From: JAFDZW01 sp038229915
Lineage (GTDB): Bacteria > Bacteroidota > Ignavibacteria > Palsa-1295
Assembly: GCA_038229915.1 (NCBI GenBank)
Contig: JBBRNY010000007.1
Coordinates: 1 to 46,059, forward strand
DNA length: 46,059 nucleotides
Direction of reading: 5' to 3'
Made by a program: the position numbers and the translations under genes. Shown here one piece after another: positions 24,571 to 33,227 of the stretch; position 1 is the first letter of the stretch; each line of letters begins with the position of its first letter. The notes beneath the pieces were generated by a model. The model was not told the DNA's origin. It ran no database searches and was given only the letters and a program-made list of their open reading frames with translations.

Positions 24571-25743
24571 ATGACAACGAAGCTTACAGCGATCTGGCTG
24601 TTCTTACTATTGTTCACCGCATCAACTCAGGCACAAAGCAACCGCTCGTGGTCGTTTGGCGCGGGGCTTGGTCCGTCATTTGGTGTCAATGAATCCGAGC
24701 ATCAGTCGCTCGGACCCTACCTTCGGTTATACGCGTACAAATTTCGAGCTGTTAGCGATCAACTTACTCCCGAATTTGGAATCAGCATCTTGAAAAACTC
24801 AGGCGATAATCCGCCGCTGGGTTATTCCAATTATAGCACAACGATGATCGATCTCGATGCACGGTTACGATATTCACCTATCGAGTTTGATAAATTTATA
24901 CCCTATATCTATGGCGGGGTTGGCGGAGTCTATTGGAATTCATCGGTCGAGCCATTTAATAAAGCATCGGACTCGAAAGCATCTGGTCTTGCGCTTGCTA
25001 TTCATTTTGGTGGTGGAGTATCGGCGAAACTCAATAGTACTTGGTCGTTGGACGCAAGCCTTGGCAGTGCTATTTCTTTTACCGATAATTTGAATCAAGC
25101 ACATGATAATAGAAATGACGGATGGTGGCATGCGATGATCGGGGTTGCGTATAGTCTTTATAGTGGAAGTAATGATTCTGACGATGATGGTATTACTGAC
25201 GACCAAGAGCGAATGCTTGGCACTGACCCTTTCAATCCTGATTCAGACAACGATGGCCTTAGCGATGGCGATGAGATCAATAAATACAAAACGAATCCTC
25301 TGAATTCTGATAGCGATAATGATGGGCTCAGCGATGGGGATGAAATTTTTCACTATCATACTGACCCGCAGAGGGCTGATAGTGATACTGACGGATTATC
25401 TGACGGTGATGAAGTATTAAAATATCACACCAACCCGATGAATGCTGACACCGACGGTGATGGCTTGCGTGATGGCGAAGAAGTAAATATCTATCACACC
25501 AATCCGACAAAAGAAGATACCGACGGCGATGGCTTGCGTGACGGCGAGGAGATCTCGATCTATAAAACAAATCCGCTCTCGCCCGATACTGATGGCGATC
25601 AGTTAAATGACGGCGATGAAGTGCATAAATACAAAACCAATCCTACAAATCCTGACACCGATGGCGGTAGTGTCTTTGATGGTATCGAGGTAAAGCGTGG
25701 GACGAACCCACTTGACGCGAGCGACGATACGAAGCAAAAATAG
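24571..25743 (+). CDS. Outer membrane barrel with TSP3 repeats, lacking OmpA domain
   Basis: A 390-residue protein with a signal peptide (MTTKLTAIWLFLLLFTASTQAQS). Residues 24-200 alternate aromatic and Gly residues in strands (WSFGAGLGPSFGVNES, YIYGGVGGVYW, WSLDASLGSAISF) as in an eight-strand OmpA-type barrel. Residues 200-385 hold eight 23-residue thrombospondin type 3 repeats of the form D-x-D-x-D-G-L-x-D-G-x-E, which bind calcium. The protein ends soon after the last repeat (KRGTNPLDASDDTKQK) with no peptidoglycan-binding domain, unlike its downstream paralogue. Start ATG 24571 is at the signal peptide; the open frame back to 24460 runs through a terminator and promoter and is not coding. 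The role is likely structural or adhesive in the outer membrane. Confidence 0.85.
   Translation: MTTKLTAIWLFLLLFTASTQAQSNRSWSFGAGLGPSFGVNESEHQSLGPYLRLYAYKFRAVSDQLTPEFGISILKNSGDNPPLGYSNYSTTMIDLDARLRYSPIEFDKFIPYIYGGVGGVYWNSSVEPFNKASDSKASGLALAIHFGGGVSAKLNSTWSLDASLGSAISFTDNLNQAHDNRNDGWWHAMIGVAYSLYSGSNDSDDDGITDDQERMLGTDPFNPDSDNDGLSDGDEINKYKTNPLNSDSDNDGLSDGDEIFHYHTDPQRADSDTDGLSDGDEVLKYHTNPMNADTDGDGLRDGEEVNIYHTNPTKEDTDGDGLRDGEEISIYKTNPLSPDTDGDQLNDGDEVHKYKTNPTNPDTDGGSVFDGIEVKRGTNPLDASDDTKQK
25171..25728 (+). repeat. Eight TSP3 repeats of 69 bp (first paralogue)
   Basis: Period of 69 bases, 23 codons. Repeat cores read DSDNDGLSDGDEI or DTDGDGLRDGEEV with a K/H-TNP turn. The two DTDGDGLRDGEE units near 25450 and 25520 are nearly identical in DNA, so copy number could change by recombination. 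Confidence 0.9.
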
Positions 25744-25788
25744 TAGAGAAAACACTGTTTGAGGAGTAATTTAGCCTTCTTTCTATTA

Positions 25789-25796
25789 TATCTTTG
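25789..25796 (+). promoter_or_regulatory. TAnnTTTG promoter-like element
   Basis: TATCTTTG, an exact match to TAnnTTTG, in the 234-bp gap before the TSP3-OmpA gene. It would give a leader of roughly 175 bases. Confidence 0.4.
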
Positions 25797-25977
25797 TAAA
25801 GGCACTAAGAACAAGATAGTTTTGCTCGCAAGGTGCTGAAAACAAGGCACTTTTGGCGAAGGAAATAAGTAATTGCCCCCGAATTGAGAAAAAAAAGTGG
25901 GCATAATTCGTCCATGCTCACGGGATGTAACGATTAATAAAAGTAATTGAATTTTTTTTAAACCCATCAAAAAATAT

Positions 25978-27522
25978 ATGAAAAAAATTAGTGCAGTGAT
26001 GCTATTATCACTTTTGGGATTTGTTTCCAAAAGTTATGCCCAAGACCCGGCAGTATGGGCATTGGGAATTGGCGGCGGTGCTTCATTCGGAGTGAATGAA
26101 TCTGAAAACCGTGCGCTCGGACCTATGGGCCGAATCTATCTGACTTGGCTTCGCGGTCTCGATCAGCAGATCAGCGCCGAAATTGGTGTTGGATTTGTAC
26201 AAAACTCTGGCGTGAATCCACCGTTGGGCTTCTCAGACTACAAAGTCACGATGATCCCGATCGATGTTCGCCTTCGCCTGGCTCCATTCCAATCTACTGA
26301 TTGGTCACCATATCTTTCACTTGGTATTGGTGCTGTCAGTTATAATCTTTCACAAGAGCCTTATAATAAAGCTGCTGATGCCAAACAGTCAGGGGTAGCA
26401 CTCTTTATCCCTATGGGCTTTGGTATCTATCACAAGCTCAGTGATAACTGGGGTATCGAACTTCAGGTCGGTGGCAATACATCGTTCACCGATAACTTGA
26501 ACAACGCTCACGACGAGCGTAATGATGGTTGGTGGCAAGCAATGGTCGGTGTAATGTATCAATTCTATGATGGAAATAATGATGCCGATGGTGACGGACT
26601 TACTGATCAGCAAGAACGTATGCTCGGCACTGACCCGCACAATCCGGATAGTGATGGCGATGGCTTGCGTGACGGTGAGGAAGTCAACAAGTATAAAACC
26701 AACCCGCTCAATGCTGATACTGACGGCGACGGATTGAAAGACGGCGATGAAGTGAAGAAATATTCAACCGATCCATTGAAAGCCGACACCGATGGTGATG
26801 GTTTGACCGATGGTGAAGAAGTAATGAAGTATAAGACCGATCCGCTTAATGCCGATACTGATGGTGATAACTTGAAAGATGGCGAAGAAGTAAAGACCTA
26901 TCATACTGATCCTTTGAAAGCTGACACCGATGGTGACGGACTCAAGGACGGCGAAGAAGTACAAACCTTCAAGACCAACCCACTCGCACCGGATACCGAT
27001 GGCGATCAGCTTACTGACGGCGAGGAAGTTCAAAAATATCATACCAATCCATTGAACCCTGACACCGATGGTGGAAGTGTTTATGATGGTATCGAAGTCA
27101 AACGCGGTACAAACCCACTCGACGCCAATGATGACGTAGAGAAGATCGTACCGAAAGACGAACTCGATCTCGGCAAAGCTGGCAGTGCGATCACGCTCGA
27201 AGGCATCGAGTTTGATGTCAATAAAGCGACGATCAGATCAACTTCAGAAACGTCGCTCAACAAAGCATTGAAGACGCTTCAAAATCATCCAGAGCTCGAA
27301 GTGGAAATTCGCGGACATACTGATAATTCAGGTAATGCGAAAAAGAACACGAAGCTTTCGCTTGATCGTGCAAATTCGGTAAAGCAGTGGCTTGTCGATC
27401 ATGGTATCGTCGCAACACGTATGACGACCAAGGGCTTCGGACCTGACAGCCCGATCGCGCCAAATGATACACCGGAAAATAAGCAGAAAAACCGTCGTAT
27501 CGAATTCTCGCGTACGAAATAG
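25978..27522 (+). CDS. OmpA-family outer membrane protein with TSP3 repeats
   Basis: A 514-residue protein linking the outer membrane to peptidoglycan. It has a signal peptide (MKKISAVMLLSLLGFVSKSYAQ) and a barrel domain at about 23-200 very similar to the preceding paralogue (GASFGVNESENRALGP, NPPLGFSDYKVTM, SFTDNLNNAHDERNDGWW). Eight 23-residue TSP3 calcium repeats follow at about 200-385. The OmpA C-terminal domain at about 400-514 has GIEFDVNKATI, IRGHTDNSGNAKKN, LSLDRANSVKQWLVDHGI and NRRIEFSRTK, including the conserved Asp and Arg that hold diaminopimelate. Two adjacent genes with the same plan point to tandem duplication, this being the complete form. It is monocistronic, with its own candidate promoter and a terminator. 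Confidence 0.93.
   Translation: MKKISAVMLLSLLGFVSKSYAQDPAVWALGIGGGASFGVNESENRALGPMGRIYLTWLRGLDQQISAEIGVGFVQNSGVNPPLGFSDYKVTMIPIDVRLRLAPFQSTDWSPYLSLGIGAVSYNLSQEPYNKAADAKQSGVALFIPMGFGIYHKLSDNWGIELQVGGNTSFTDNLNNAHDERNDGWWQAMVGVMYQFYDGNNDADGDGLTDQQERMLGTDPHNPDSDGDGLRDGEEVNKYKTNPLNADTDGDGLKDGDEVKKYSTDPLKADTDGDGLTDGEEVMKYKTDPLNADTDGDNLKDGEEVKTYHTDPLKADTDGDGLKDGEEVQTFKTNPLAPDTDGDQLTDGEEVQKYHTNPLNPDTDGGSVYDGIEVKRGTNPLDANDDVEKIVPKDELDLGKAGSAITLEGIEFDVNKATIRSTSETSLNKALKTLQNHPELEVEIRGHTDNSGNAKKNTKLSLDRANSVKQWLVDHGIVATRMTTKGFGPDSPIAPNDTPENKQKNRRIEFSRTK
26575..27125 (+). repeat. Eight TSP3 repeats of 69 bp (second paralogue)
   Basis: Same 69-bp period and same number of units as the first paralogue, ending with the shared DTDGGSVYDGIEVKRG unit. 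Cores are more uniform here (DTDGDGLKDGEEV and close variants). Confidence 0.9.
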
Positions 27523-27540
27523 AGTATCTTGTTAGAAAGA

Positions 27541-27573
27541 AGCCCGCTGTGTTTTATCGCGGCGGGCTTTTTT
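27541..27573 (+). terminator. Terminator after the TSP3-OmpA gene
   Basis: Stem AGCCCGCTGTG/CGCGGCGGGCT (two G-T pairs) with a six-base loop and T6 after it. Confidence 0.85.
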
Positions 27574-27578
27574 GTACC

Positions 27579-27586
27579 TATATTTG
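27579..27586 (+). promoter_or_regulatory. TAnnTTTG promoter-like element before mscL
   Basis: TATATTTG lies directly after the upstream terminator and 45 bases before the mscL ATG, which is good placement for its promoter. Confidence 0.45.
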
Positions 27587-27630
27587 TATGTGTTTTGATT
27601 TACTCATTTTTTATTCTATTGGAGGTATCT

Positions 27631-28038
27631 ATGGGAGTTATAAAGGAATTCAAAGATTTTATCAATCGCGGAAGCGTTGTTGATCTCGCTGTCGGTGTGA
27701 TCATTGGCGGTGCGTTTGGTAAAGTAGTCTCGTCATTAGTAGATGACGTGATTATGCCGCCGGTCGGTATGGCACTCAGCGGTGTTGATTTCTCGAAACT
27801 CGCGATCACGCTTCACGAAGCCGTCGGTGACAAACCAGCGGTCTTATTGAAGTATGGAATGTTTATCAATACGATCATTACATTCTTGATCGTGGCATTC
27901 TGTATTTTTATGATCGTGAAGACATTAAATAAAATGCAAAAGAAGCAAGATGCTGCGGCTTCACCACCACCGCCTCCGGCTCCGACCAAAGAAGTACTAT
28001 TACTCACCGAGATTCGCGACGCTTTAAAAGCCAAGTAA
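27631..28038 (+). CDS. mscL: Large-conductance mechanosensitive channel
   Basis: Homopentameric inner-membrane channel that opens on hypo-osmotic shock. The 135 residues contain an amphipathic N-terminal helix (MGVIKEFKDFINRGSV), TM1 with the pore-lining VVDLAVGVIIGGAFGKVVSSL, a periplasmic loop, TM2 (MFINTIITFLIVAFCIFMIVK) and a cytoplasmic helix (EVLLLTEIRDALK). A Pro-rich linker (SPPPPPAP) precedes that last helix. Start ATG 27631 has GGAGG four bases upstream of the spacer; the open frame back to 27529 is discarded because it runs through the terminator. Length matches the family (about 136 residues). Confidence 0.97.
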   Translation: MGVIKEFKDFINRGSVVDLAVGVIIGGAFGKVVSSLVDDVIMPPVGMALSGVDFSKLAITLHEAVGDKPAVLLKYGMFINTIITFLIVAFCIFMIVKTLNKMQKKQDAAASPPPPPAPTKEVLLLTEIRDALKAK

Positions 28039-28051
28039 GATATACATTCCG

Positions 28052-28091
28052 GAGAAGATCGCGCTTGTGCAGTGCGATCTTCTCTCCTTTT
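28052..28091 (+). terminator. Terminator after mscL
   Basis: Eleven-bp perfect stem GAGAAGATCGC/GCGATCTTCTC with an eleven-base loop, followed by TCC and T5. Confidence 0.85.
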
Positions 28092-28102
28092 TCCTGCTGT
28101 AA

Positions 28103-28957
28103 ATGAATATGAAAATCTTTCAATATATTCTCGTACTTTGTTTTTGTGTCGGGGCACTTCGAACCAGTGCGCAGACAACCGATACCATCAAGTCACCCTG
28201 GAAGCATACAATGGTTGCCTCGCTCAACTTGACCCAAGTTGCTTATACCGATTGGGCGCAAGGCGGTGAGAATGCGATCGCCTATCAGGCAATTCTTGGT
28301 GGCAAGTCTATTCAAGACTTAAGCTCAACGAATTGGACCACTGAGTACGCATTTGCTTACGGACAAACCAAACTCGGGGACAAAGGTATTCGCAAGACCG
28401 ATGACAGGATCGATCTTTCAACGGTATTGACTTATAAGGTGGGTGTGTATGTCAATCCTTACGCCAGTGCGACATTTAAATCCCAATTCACGACAGGGTA
28501 TAAGTACGGTGATACTTCGCAGACTGCCGTATCCGATTTTCTTGATCCTGCATATTCTACACAAACCGTCGGCTTGGGGTATCAGCCAACGAAGGAGCTG
28601 AAGACCCGATTGGGCGTGGGGCTTCGAGAAACCTTTACCAAAATCTATACGGCGTATGCTGATAATCCGAAGACTATTGAAATTGAGGCGACAAAAATTG
28701 AAGGTGGCTTTGAATCGGTGAGCGAACTCGAAGTGCCGATCGACAGTACTGTTCTCATTAAGTCAAAACTCGAACTCTTCGCGCCGATCAAAACGCTTGA
28801 TAAGATCATCGTCCATTCTGATAATGCGCTTGTGGTCAAGATCAGCAAATATTTTAATGTAAACTTCATATTGCAATTGATCAATGATAATGTGATCTCG
28901 CCAAGAACACAGATCAAAGAAGGGCTCGCGCTCGGCTTCACGTATTCTATTTTCTAA
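28103..28957 (+). CDS. DUF3078 outer membrane protein
   Basis: Predicted outer membrane barrel of 284 residues. The signal peptide (MNMKIFQYILVLCFCVGALRTSAQ) is followed by the characteristic start of DUF3078, SPWKHTMVASLNLTQVAYTD and WAQGGENAIAYQAILGG, and then by alternating amphipathic strands ending in LALGFTYSIF, with the terminal Phe typical of Bam-inserted barrels. The family is widespread in Bacteroidota and its function is unknown. It follows mscL after a terminator; the start is only a dozen bases after the T-run, so its own promoter must lie close to or within the terminator, or the terminator must leak. An alternative ATG lies two codons later (28109). Confidence 0.88.
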   Translation: MNMKIFQYILVLCFCVGALRTSAQTTDTIKSPWKHTMVASLNLTQVAYTDWAQGGENAIAYQAILGGKSIQDLSSTNWTTEYAFAYGQTKLGDKGIRKTDDRIDLSTVLTYKVGVYVNPYASATFKSQFTTGYKYGDTSQTAVSDFLDPAYSTQTVGLGYQPTKELKTRLGVGLRETFTKIYTAYADNPKTIEIEATKIEGGFESVSELEVPIDSTVLIKSKLELFAPIKTLDKIIVHSDNALVVKISKYFNVNFILQLINDNVISPRTQIKEGLALGFTYSIF

Positions 28958-29038
28958 AACACTCTACTGATCCGTTCTAGCGCGGGACGATGTTCTGCTT
29001 TCTATTGTTAATTGTGATCTAAGAATATTATATCACAG

Positions 29039-29896
29039 ATGCAATTAACGATCGGACCCTATACCCTTACCCCAATCGAAACCGGAAGATTCGCCCTTGA
29101 TGGTGGCGCGATGTTTGGGGTTGTGCCAAAAAATCTCTGGAGCAGATCGAACCCGCCTGATGAGCAGAACCGCATCCCTATGGCAATGCGAGCGTTGCTG
29201 GTGCAAGGAAATGGGAAGAATATTTTAATCGACTCCGGCATGGGCGACAAGTATGATGACAAACTCCGCTCGATCTATAAGCTTGATAATTCCGGTGGGA
29301 CGATCATCACCTCGCTTGCAGAAGTTGGTTTGAAGCCCGAAGATATTACCGATGTGTTGCAAACCCATTTGCATTTCGATCATTGCGGTGGCTCGGTCAT
29401 ACAAACAGCAGACGGTAAGCTGGTGCCAACATTCCCGAATGCAAAACATTATGTCCAAAAAGAAGCGCTCGCTTGGGCGAGGAAGCCAACCGAAAAAGAC
29501 CGTGCAAGTTTTTTAAAGAATGATTGGGAGCCTCTTGCCAGCGAAGGGATGCTTGAAGAAATTGACGGGGCCGGGGAATGGCTGCCGGGGATCAATCTGC
29601 ATATATTCAACGGTCACACCAAAGCACAACAACTTCCCGAAATAACTGACGGCAAAACGCATCTTTTCTTCTGTGCCGATCTCGTGCCGACGAAATCTCA
29701 TATCAATTTCCCATACGTGATGGGGTATGATAATTTCCCGTTAACAACACTTGAAGAAAAGAAACGGATCATTCCACAAATGTATGAAGAGAAGTGGATG
29801 CTGTTCTTAGAGCACGATCCTGTTGATGCTCTTGTAACAATAGCAGCAACTGAACGAGGATTTAAAACGGTGCCGATCTCGTCCGATTCGAAATAA
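29039..29896 (+). CDS. Metallo-beta-lactamase-fold hydrolase
   Basis: Cytosolic metal-dependent hydrolase of 285 residues. The family motif is present as THLHFDHCGG near 109-118, the first Asp of the fold as LIDSGMGDKYDD near 62, a metal-binding His in FNGHTKAQQ near 190, FFCADLVPT near 213 and LEHDP near 260. Two metal ions would be held by these His/Asp residues. It resembles the AHL-lactonase-like and MBLAC-type subgroup in motif spacing, but lactonase, phosphodiesterase or thioester substrates are all possible. It is followed after ten bases by queG, so co-transcription is likely. Confidence 0.88.
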   Translation: MQLTIGPYTLTPIETGRFALDGGAMFGVVPKNLWSRSNPPDEQNRIPMAMRALLVQGNGKNILIDSGMGDKYDDKLRSIYKLDNSGGTIITSLAEVGLKPEDITDVLQTHLHFDHCGGSVIQTADGKLVPTFPNAKHYVQKEALAWARKPTEKDRASFLKNDWEPLASEGMLEEIDGAGEWLPGINLHIFNGHTKAQQLPEITDGKTHLFFCADLVPTKSHINFPYVMGYDNFPLTTLEEKKRIIPQMYEEKWMLFLEHDPVDALVTIAATERGFKTVPISSDSK

Positions 29897-29906
29897 ACAT
29901 CCACCA

Positions 29907-30839
29907 ATGACACGTCAAGAACTCACTCGCGTCATTAAAGAGTATGCTCTTGAAATAGGATTCAGCGGTGTCGGTGTAACTTCCGCCGAGCCATTTGATG
30001 AGGCCGCAGACCGTTTCGATCAATGGGTCGCGAACGGTTCGCACGGATTGATGAAATACCTCGAACGTGGTGCTGACAAAAGACGGGACGTAAAAAATAT
30101 TCTCCCATCGGCAAAAAGTATTCTTTCGCTTGCTCTCAATTATTATTATCCGCACGACACACCACAAGATGGGAAGTTTAAAATTTCTCGCTATGCTTGG
30201 GGCGATGACTACCATGAGGTGATGACTTCTTTGTTAGAGAAATTGATGGCTGAGATAAAGCGTATTGCTCCAACGGCAGAAGGCAGATATTATGTTGATA
30301 CAGGTCCTCTGCTCGAAAAAGCAATTGCCCAACGAGCGGGTATTGGTTGGATAGGGAAGCATACGAATGTGATCACTCGCGAAGTGGGTTCGTGGGTATT
30401 TCTTGCTGAGATCATCCTCTCGCTCGATCTTGAGTCTGACGCTCCAGCGACAGATATGTGCGGCACCTGCAATCGTTGTATCGAAGCTTGCCCGACCGAT
30501 GCGATCACTGCACCATATCAACTTGATGCAACAAAGTGTATCTCATACTTAACGATCGAGTTGAAACCCGACAATCAAATTCCCGTTGAACTTGCAACTG
30601 AAATGGACCATTGGGTCTATGGATGTGATATTTGTCAGGACGTGTGCCCGTGGAACCGATTCGAGTCGCCAACACCTATTAGCACATTCGCTCCGCGACA
30701 AGAAAACCTTTCGCTTTCGATAGAAGAGATACTTTTAATGGAGCAAGAAGAGTTTTCTATTCGTTTTAAGAACTCACCGGTAAAACGGACAAAACTTTCG
30801 GGATTGAAAAGAAATATTTTAGCACAAAAGAATCAATAA
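29907..30839 (+). CDS. queG: Epoxyqueuosine reductase
   Basis: Last step of queuosine synthesis in tRNA: reduces epoxyqueuosine to queuosine with cobalamin and two [4Fe-4S] clusters. The 310 residues hold a DUF1730 N-terminal domain (GFSGVGVTSAEPFDEAADRF, GLMKYLERGADKRRDV, ISRYAWGDDYHEV), the YYVDTGPLLEKAIAQRAGIGWIGKH core with the catalytic Asp, and ferredoxin motifs CGTCNRCIEACP near 185 and CDICQDVCPWNRF near 236. E. coli QueG (379 residues) has a longer HEAT-like C-terminus; here that part is short, which is normal for many Bacteroidota. The stop overlaps the trxB start by one base. Confidence 0.95.
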   Translation: MTRQELTRVIKEYALEIGFSGVGVTSAEPFDEAADRFDQWVANGSHGLMKYLERGADKRRDVKNILPSAKSILSLALNYYYPHDTPQDGKFKISRYAWGDDYHEVMTSLLEKLMAEIKRIAPTAEGRYYVDTGPLLEKAIAQRAGIGWIGKHTNVITREVGSWVFLAEIILSLDLESDAPATDMCGTCNRCIEACPTDAITAPYQLDATKCISYLTIELKPDNQIPVELATEMDHWVYGCDICQDVCPWNRFESPTPISTFAPRQENLSLSIEEILLMEQEEFSIRFKNSPVKRTKLSGLKRNILAQKNQ

Positions 30840-31780
30840 TGGAAAAATTAATTATCATTGGCTCCGGTCCGGCAGGGCTCACCGCGGCACTCTATACAGC
30901 ACGTGCGAATATGAAGCCGCTCGTCTTTGAAGGCGATCAGCCTGGCGGGCAGCTCACGATCACGACCGAGGTAGAAAATTACCCTGGGTTTGTACACGGA
31001 ATACAAGGTCCTGAAATGATGGATATTTTTCGTAAACAAGCACAACGCTTTGGTGCTGATTGTCGCTTTGATACCGTCACTGCTGTCGATATTTCTCAGC
31101 GTCCATTTACCGTTACTGTCGGTGATAAGTCTTACAAGACCGAAACGATCATTATTGCCACCGGCGCAAAGGCAAAATTATTAGGACTTGATTCCGAACA
31201 ATTGTATATGGGTTACGGCGTCAGTGCTTGCGCAACCTGCGATGGGTTTTTCTTTAAGCAGCAGGATGTCTTGGTTGTTGGTGGTGGTGATACGGCAATG
31301 GAAGAAGCAAATTATTTAACGAATTTTTGTTCAAGTGTTACCATCGTTCATCGCCGTGAGACATTCCGCTCTTCACAAATTATGATGGATCGCGCGAAAG
31401 CAAACCCCAAGATAAAATGGCTCCTCAATAGTGAGGTTGCCGAAGTGCTTGGCAAGACCGACGATCTCGGACGCAAGACCGTGACCGGCGCAAAGATCCG
31501 CAACACCAATAGCGGTGAAGTTATTGAGATGCCGATCAATGGTTTATTTGTGGCGATCGGTCATCAACCCAACACCTATTTATTTAACGGCGTCCTTGAT
31601 ATGGATGAGACCGGTTACTTGATCACCAAAGGTAAAAGTAGCAATACCAATATCGAAGGCGTGTTTGCTTGTGGCGATTGCCAAGACCACGTCTATCGCC
31701 AAGCGGTCACCGCCGCAGGTTCAGGTTGTATGGCGGCTATTGATGCTGAGCGTTTTGTGCATTCGAGTCCGTTGCATTAA
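30839..31780 (+). CDS. trxB: Thioredoxin reductase
   Basis: NADPH-dependent flavoenzyme of 313 residues that keeps thioredoxin reduced. It has an FAD-binding GSGPAGLTAALYTARA at the N-terminus, the redox pair CATC (Cys131 and Cys134, in SACATCDGFFF), an NADPH-binding VVGGGDTAMEEA near 143-154, and the final FAD motif VFACGDCQDHVYRQAVTAAGSG near 278. Length and order fit the low-molecular-weight class. The start codon overlaps the queG stop (TAATG). A clear terminator follows. Confidence 0.97.
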   Translation: MEKLIIIGSGPAGLTAALYTARANMKPLVFEGDQPGGQLTITTEVENYPGFVHGIQGPEMMDIFRKQAQRFGADCRFDTVTAVDISQRPFTVTVGDKSYKTETIIIATGAKAKLLGLDSEQLYMGYGVSACATCDGFFFKQQDVLVVGGGDTAMEEANYLTNFCSSVTIVHRRETFRSSQIMMDRAKANPKIKWLLNSEVAEVLGKTDDLGRKTVTGAKIRNTNSGEVIEMPINGLFVAIGHQPNTYLFNGVLDMDETGYLITKGKSSNTNIEGVFACGDCQDHVYRQAVTAAGSGCMAAIDAERFVHSSPLH

Positions 31781-31818
31781 CGAATAAATTATTTTTGCTA
31801 TACCATTTAAAACAAAAA

Positions 31819-31847
31819 AGCCGAAGCATCTCTGCTTCGGCTTTTTA
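31819..31847. terminator. Bidirectional terminator after trxB
   Basis: Ten-bp perfect stem AGCCGAAGCA/TGCTTCGGCT with TCTC loop, A6 before and T5 after, between convergent trxB and the M24 peptidase gene. Confidence 0.9.
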
Positions 31848-31866
31848 ATTTCTTATACTTTGACTT

Positions 31867-32943
31867 TTAAAGAACGATCAGTTCTTTTGGTGACTTATTG
31901 ATCACTTCTACTCCGTCGTGACGAACGATCACATCATCTTCGATGCGAACTCCGCCGAGACCTTCGATGTAGATACCCGGCTCGATGGTAAAGACCTGCT
32001 GGGGTTCGAGTGTAAAGCGCTCACCTCGTTGTGAGATGATCGGGATCTCGTGAACTTCGATGCCCAGTCCGTGTCCGGTGCCGTGACCGAATTTCGAGCC
32101 ATAGCCATGGAGTGTGATATAATCACGAGCGACACTATCAAGTTCGCGTCCGTTCATACCCGGGCGGGCTTTTTCGATCGCACGCTGTTGGGCTATGCGA
32201 ACGATCTCATAAATTTTCTGTAACTCCACCGGTGCTTTACCCAATGACACGGTGCGCGTCATATCGGAGTTAAAGCCTTTATAACGGCATCCGAAATCGA
32301 GCGTGATCATCTCACCCTTTTTCAGTTTCTTATCGGTGGCGTGGCCATGAGGCAGTGCTGAGCGCTCACCGCTGGCAACGATCACTTCGAAGGCATCGCC
32401 TTCGGCGCCAAATTTTCGGGTCCAGTAAGAAATTTCTGCCGCGACATCAGCTTCGGCAATACCAGGCTTGATCATATCAATGACTTTGGCAAATACCTTA
32501 TCGCCGATCTCCGCCGCTTTGCAGATCATTTCGATCTCGTCGTCGGTCTTGATCATCGTCATTGTCTCAACGAGTTCGCGCTTAGCGACCAGTTTGAGAT
32601 GCCTAAATTTCTTCTTGATAAAATCATACACCGTATAGAGGATATGATTTTCTTCAAAGCCGACCGCATCAAAATCACTGAAGAGTTGCTTTTCAGAGAT
32701 CGAGTCGAGCAACGTTTGTGTGCGATCAACGATGGTGATCTTCGCACCGGCTACTTCGACTTTGCACTGGGCTTTGTAACGGAAGTCTGTAAAAAAATGT
32801 GGTTTGCCCTGTGCGGGTACAACCAAGATACCGTTCGAGCCGGAGAAGCCGATGAGGTATTGAATGTTCGGAAGATGCGTGATCAATAAAGCATCAAGGC
32901 CATGATCGCGAACCGTACGCTGAAGTTTTGCAAGTCTCGCCAT
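31867..32943 (-). CDS. M24 family Xaa-Pro aminopeptidase
   Basis: Cytosolic metallopeptidase of 358 residues, removing an N-terminal residue before proline. A creatinase-like N-terminal domain (about 1-125, with LITHLPNIQYLIGFSGSNG) precedes the pita-bread catalytic domain. The five metal ligands can be seen: Asp in TLDFGCRYKG, Asp in NSDMTRTVS, His in GHGTGHGLGIEVHE, Glu in FTIEPGIYIEG and Glu in GVRIEDDVIV. Length fits the short PepQ/YpdF-like bacterial group. It lies downstream of recO on the same strand but is separated from it by a hairpin terminator, so it is probably transcribed alone. Confidence 0.93.
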   Translation of the reverse strand: MARLAKLQRTVRDHGLDALLITHLPNIQYLIGFSGSNGILVVPAQGKPHFFTDFRYKAQCKVEVAGAKITIVDRTQTLLDSISEKQLFSDFDAVGFEENHILYTVYDFIKKKFRHLKLVAKRELVETMTMIKTDDEIEMICKAAEIGDKVFAKVIDMIKPGIAEADVAAEISYWTRKFGAEGDAFEVIVASGERSALPHGHATDKKLKKGEMITLDFGCRYKGFNSDMTRTVSLGKAPVELQKIYEIVRIAQQRAIEKARPGMNGRELDSVARDYITLHGYGSKFGHGTGHGLGIEVHEIPIISQRGERFTLEPQQVFTIEPGIYIEGLGGVRIEDDVIVRHDGVEVINKSPKELIVL

Positions 32944-33070
32944 ATTATCGAATTACCTGTTCGTCCAGTTAGTTTGGTGATAGAATGAGCGGTGGATAGC
33001 GTTTTGTAACACAATTTTGGGACTTTGGCTTCCCATTTTTTCATTATTTTGCCGGAGGGGTAAAAAATAA

Positions 33071-33096
33071 ATCCCAGCACCCGAAGGCACTGGGAT
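33071..33096. terminator. Hairpin terminator between recO and the M24 peptidase gene
   Basis: On the minus strand an 11-bp stem (ATCCCAG core, two G-T pairs) closes on a TTCG tetraloop and is followed by a T-rich run. It lies about 130 bases after the recO stop. A T5 run also follows on the plus strand. Confidence 0.7.
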
Positions 33097-33227
33097 TTTT
33101 CTCTCACCTTGACTCTGAATACAAACGGCCTAAATGGAACCCGCCTACATCCATAAGTCTCACATTCGTAGGAGAAAACCATCGAGGCGATCTCTAAAGT
33201 TCCGTCAGCGTGCTCGATGGATATAAA

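Noticed and set aside
25171..27125. CRISPR array
   Set aside because: The periodicity is 69 bp with no unique spacers, and it translates as TSP3 calcium repeats in frame with flanking domains.
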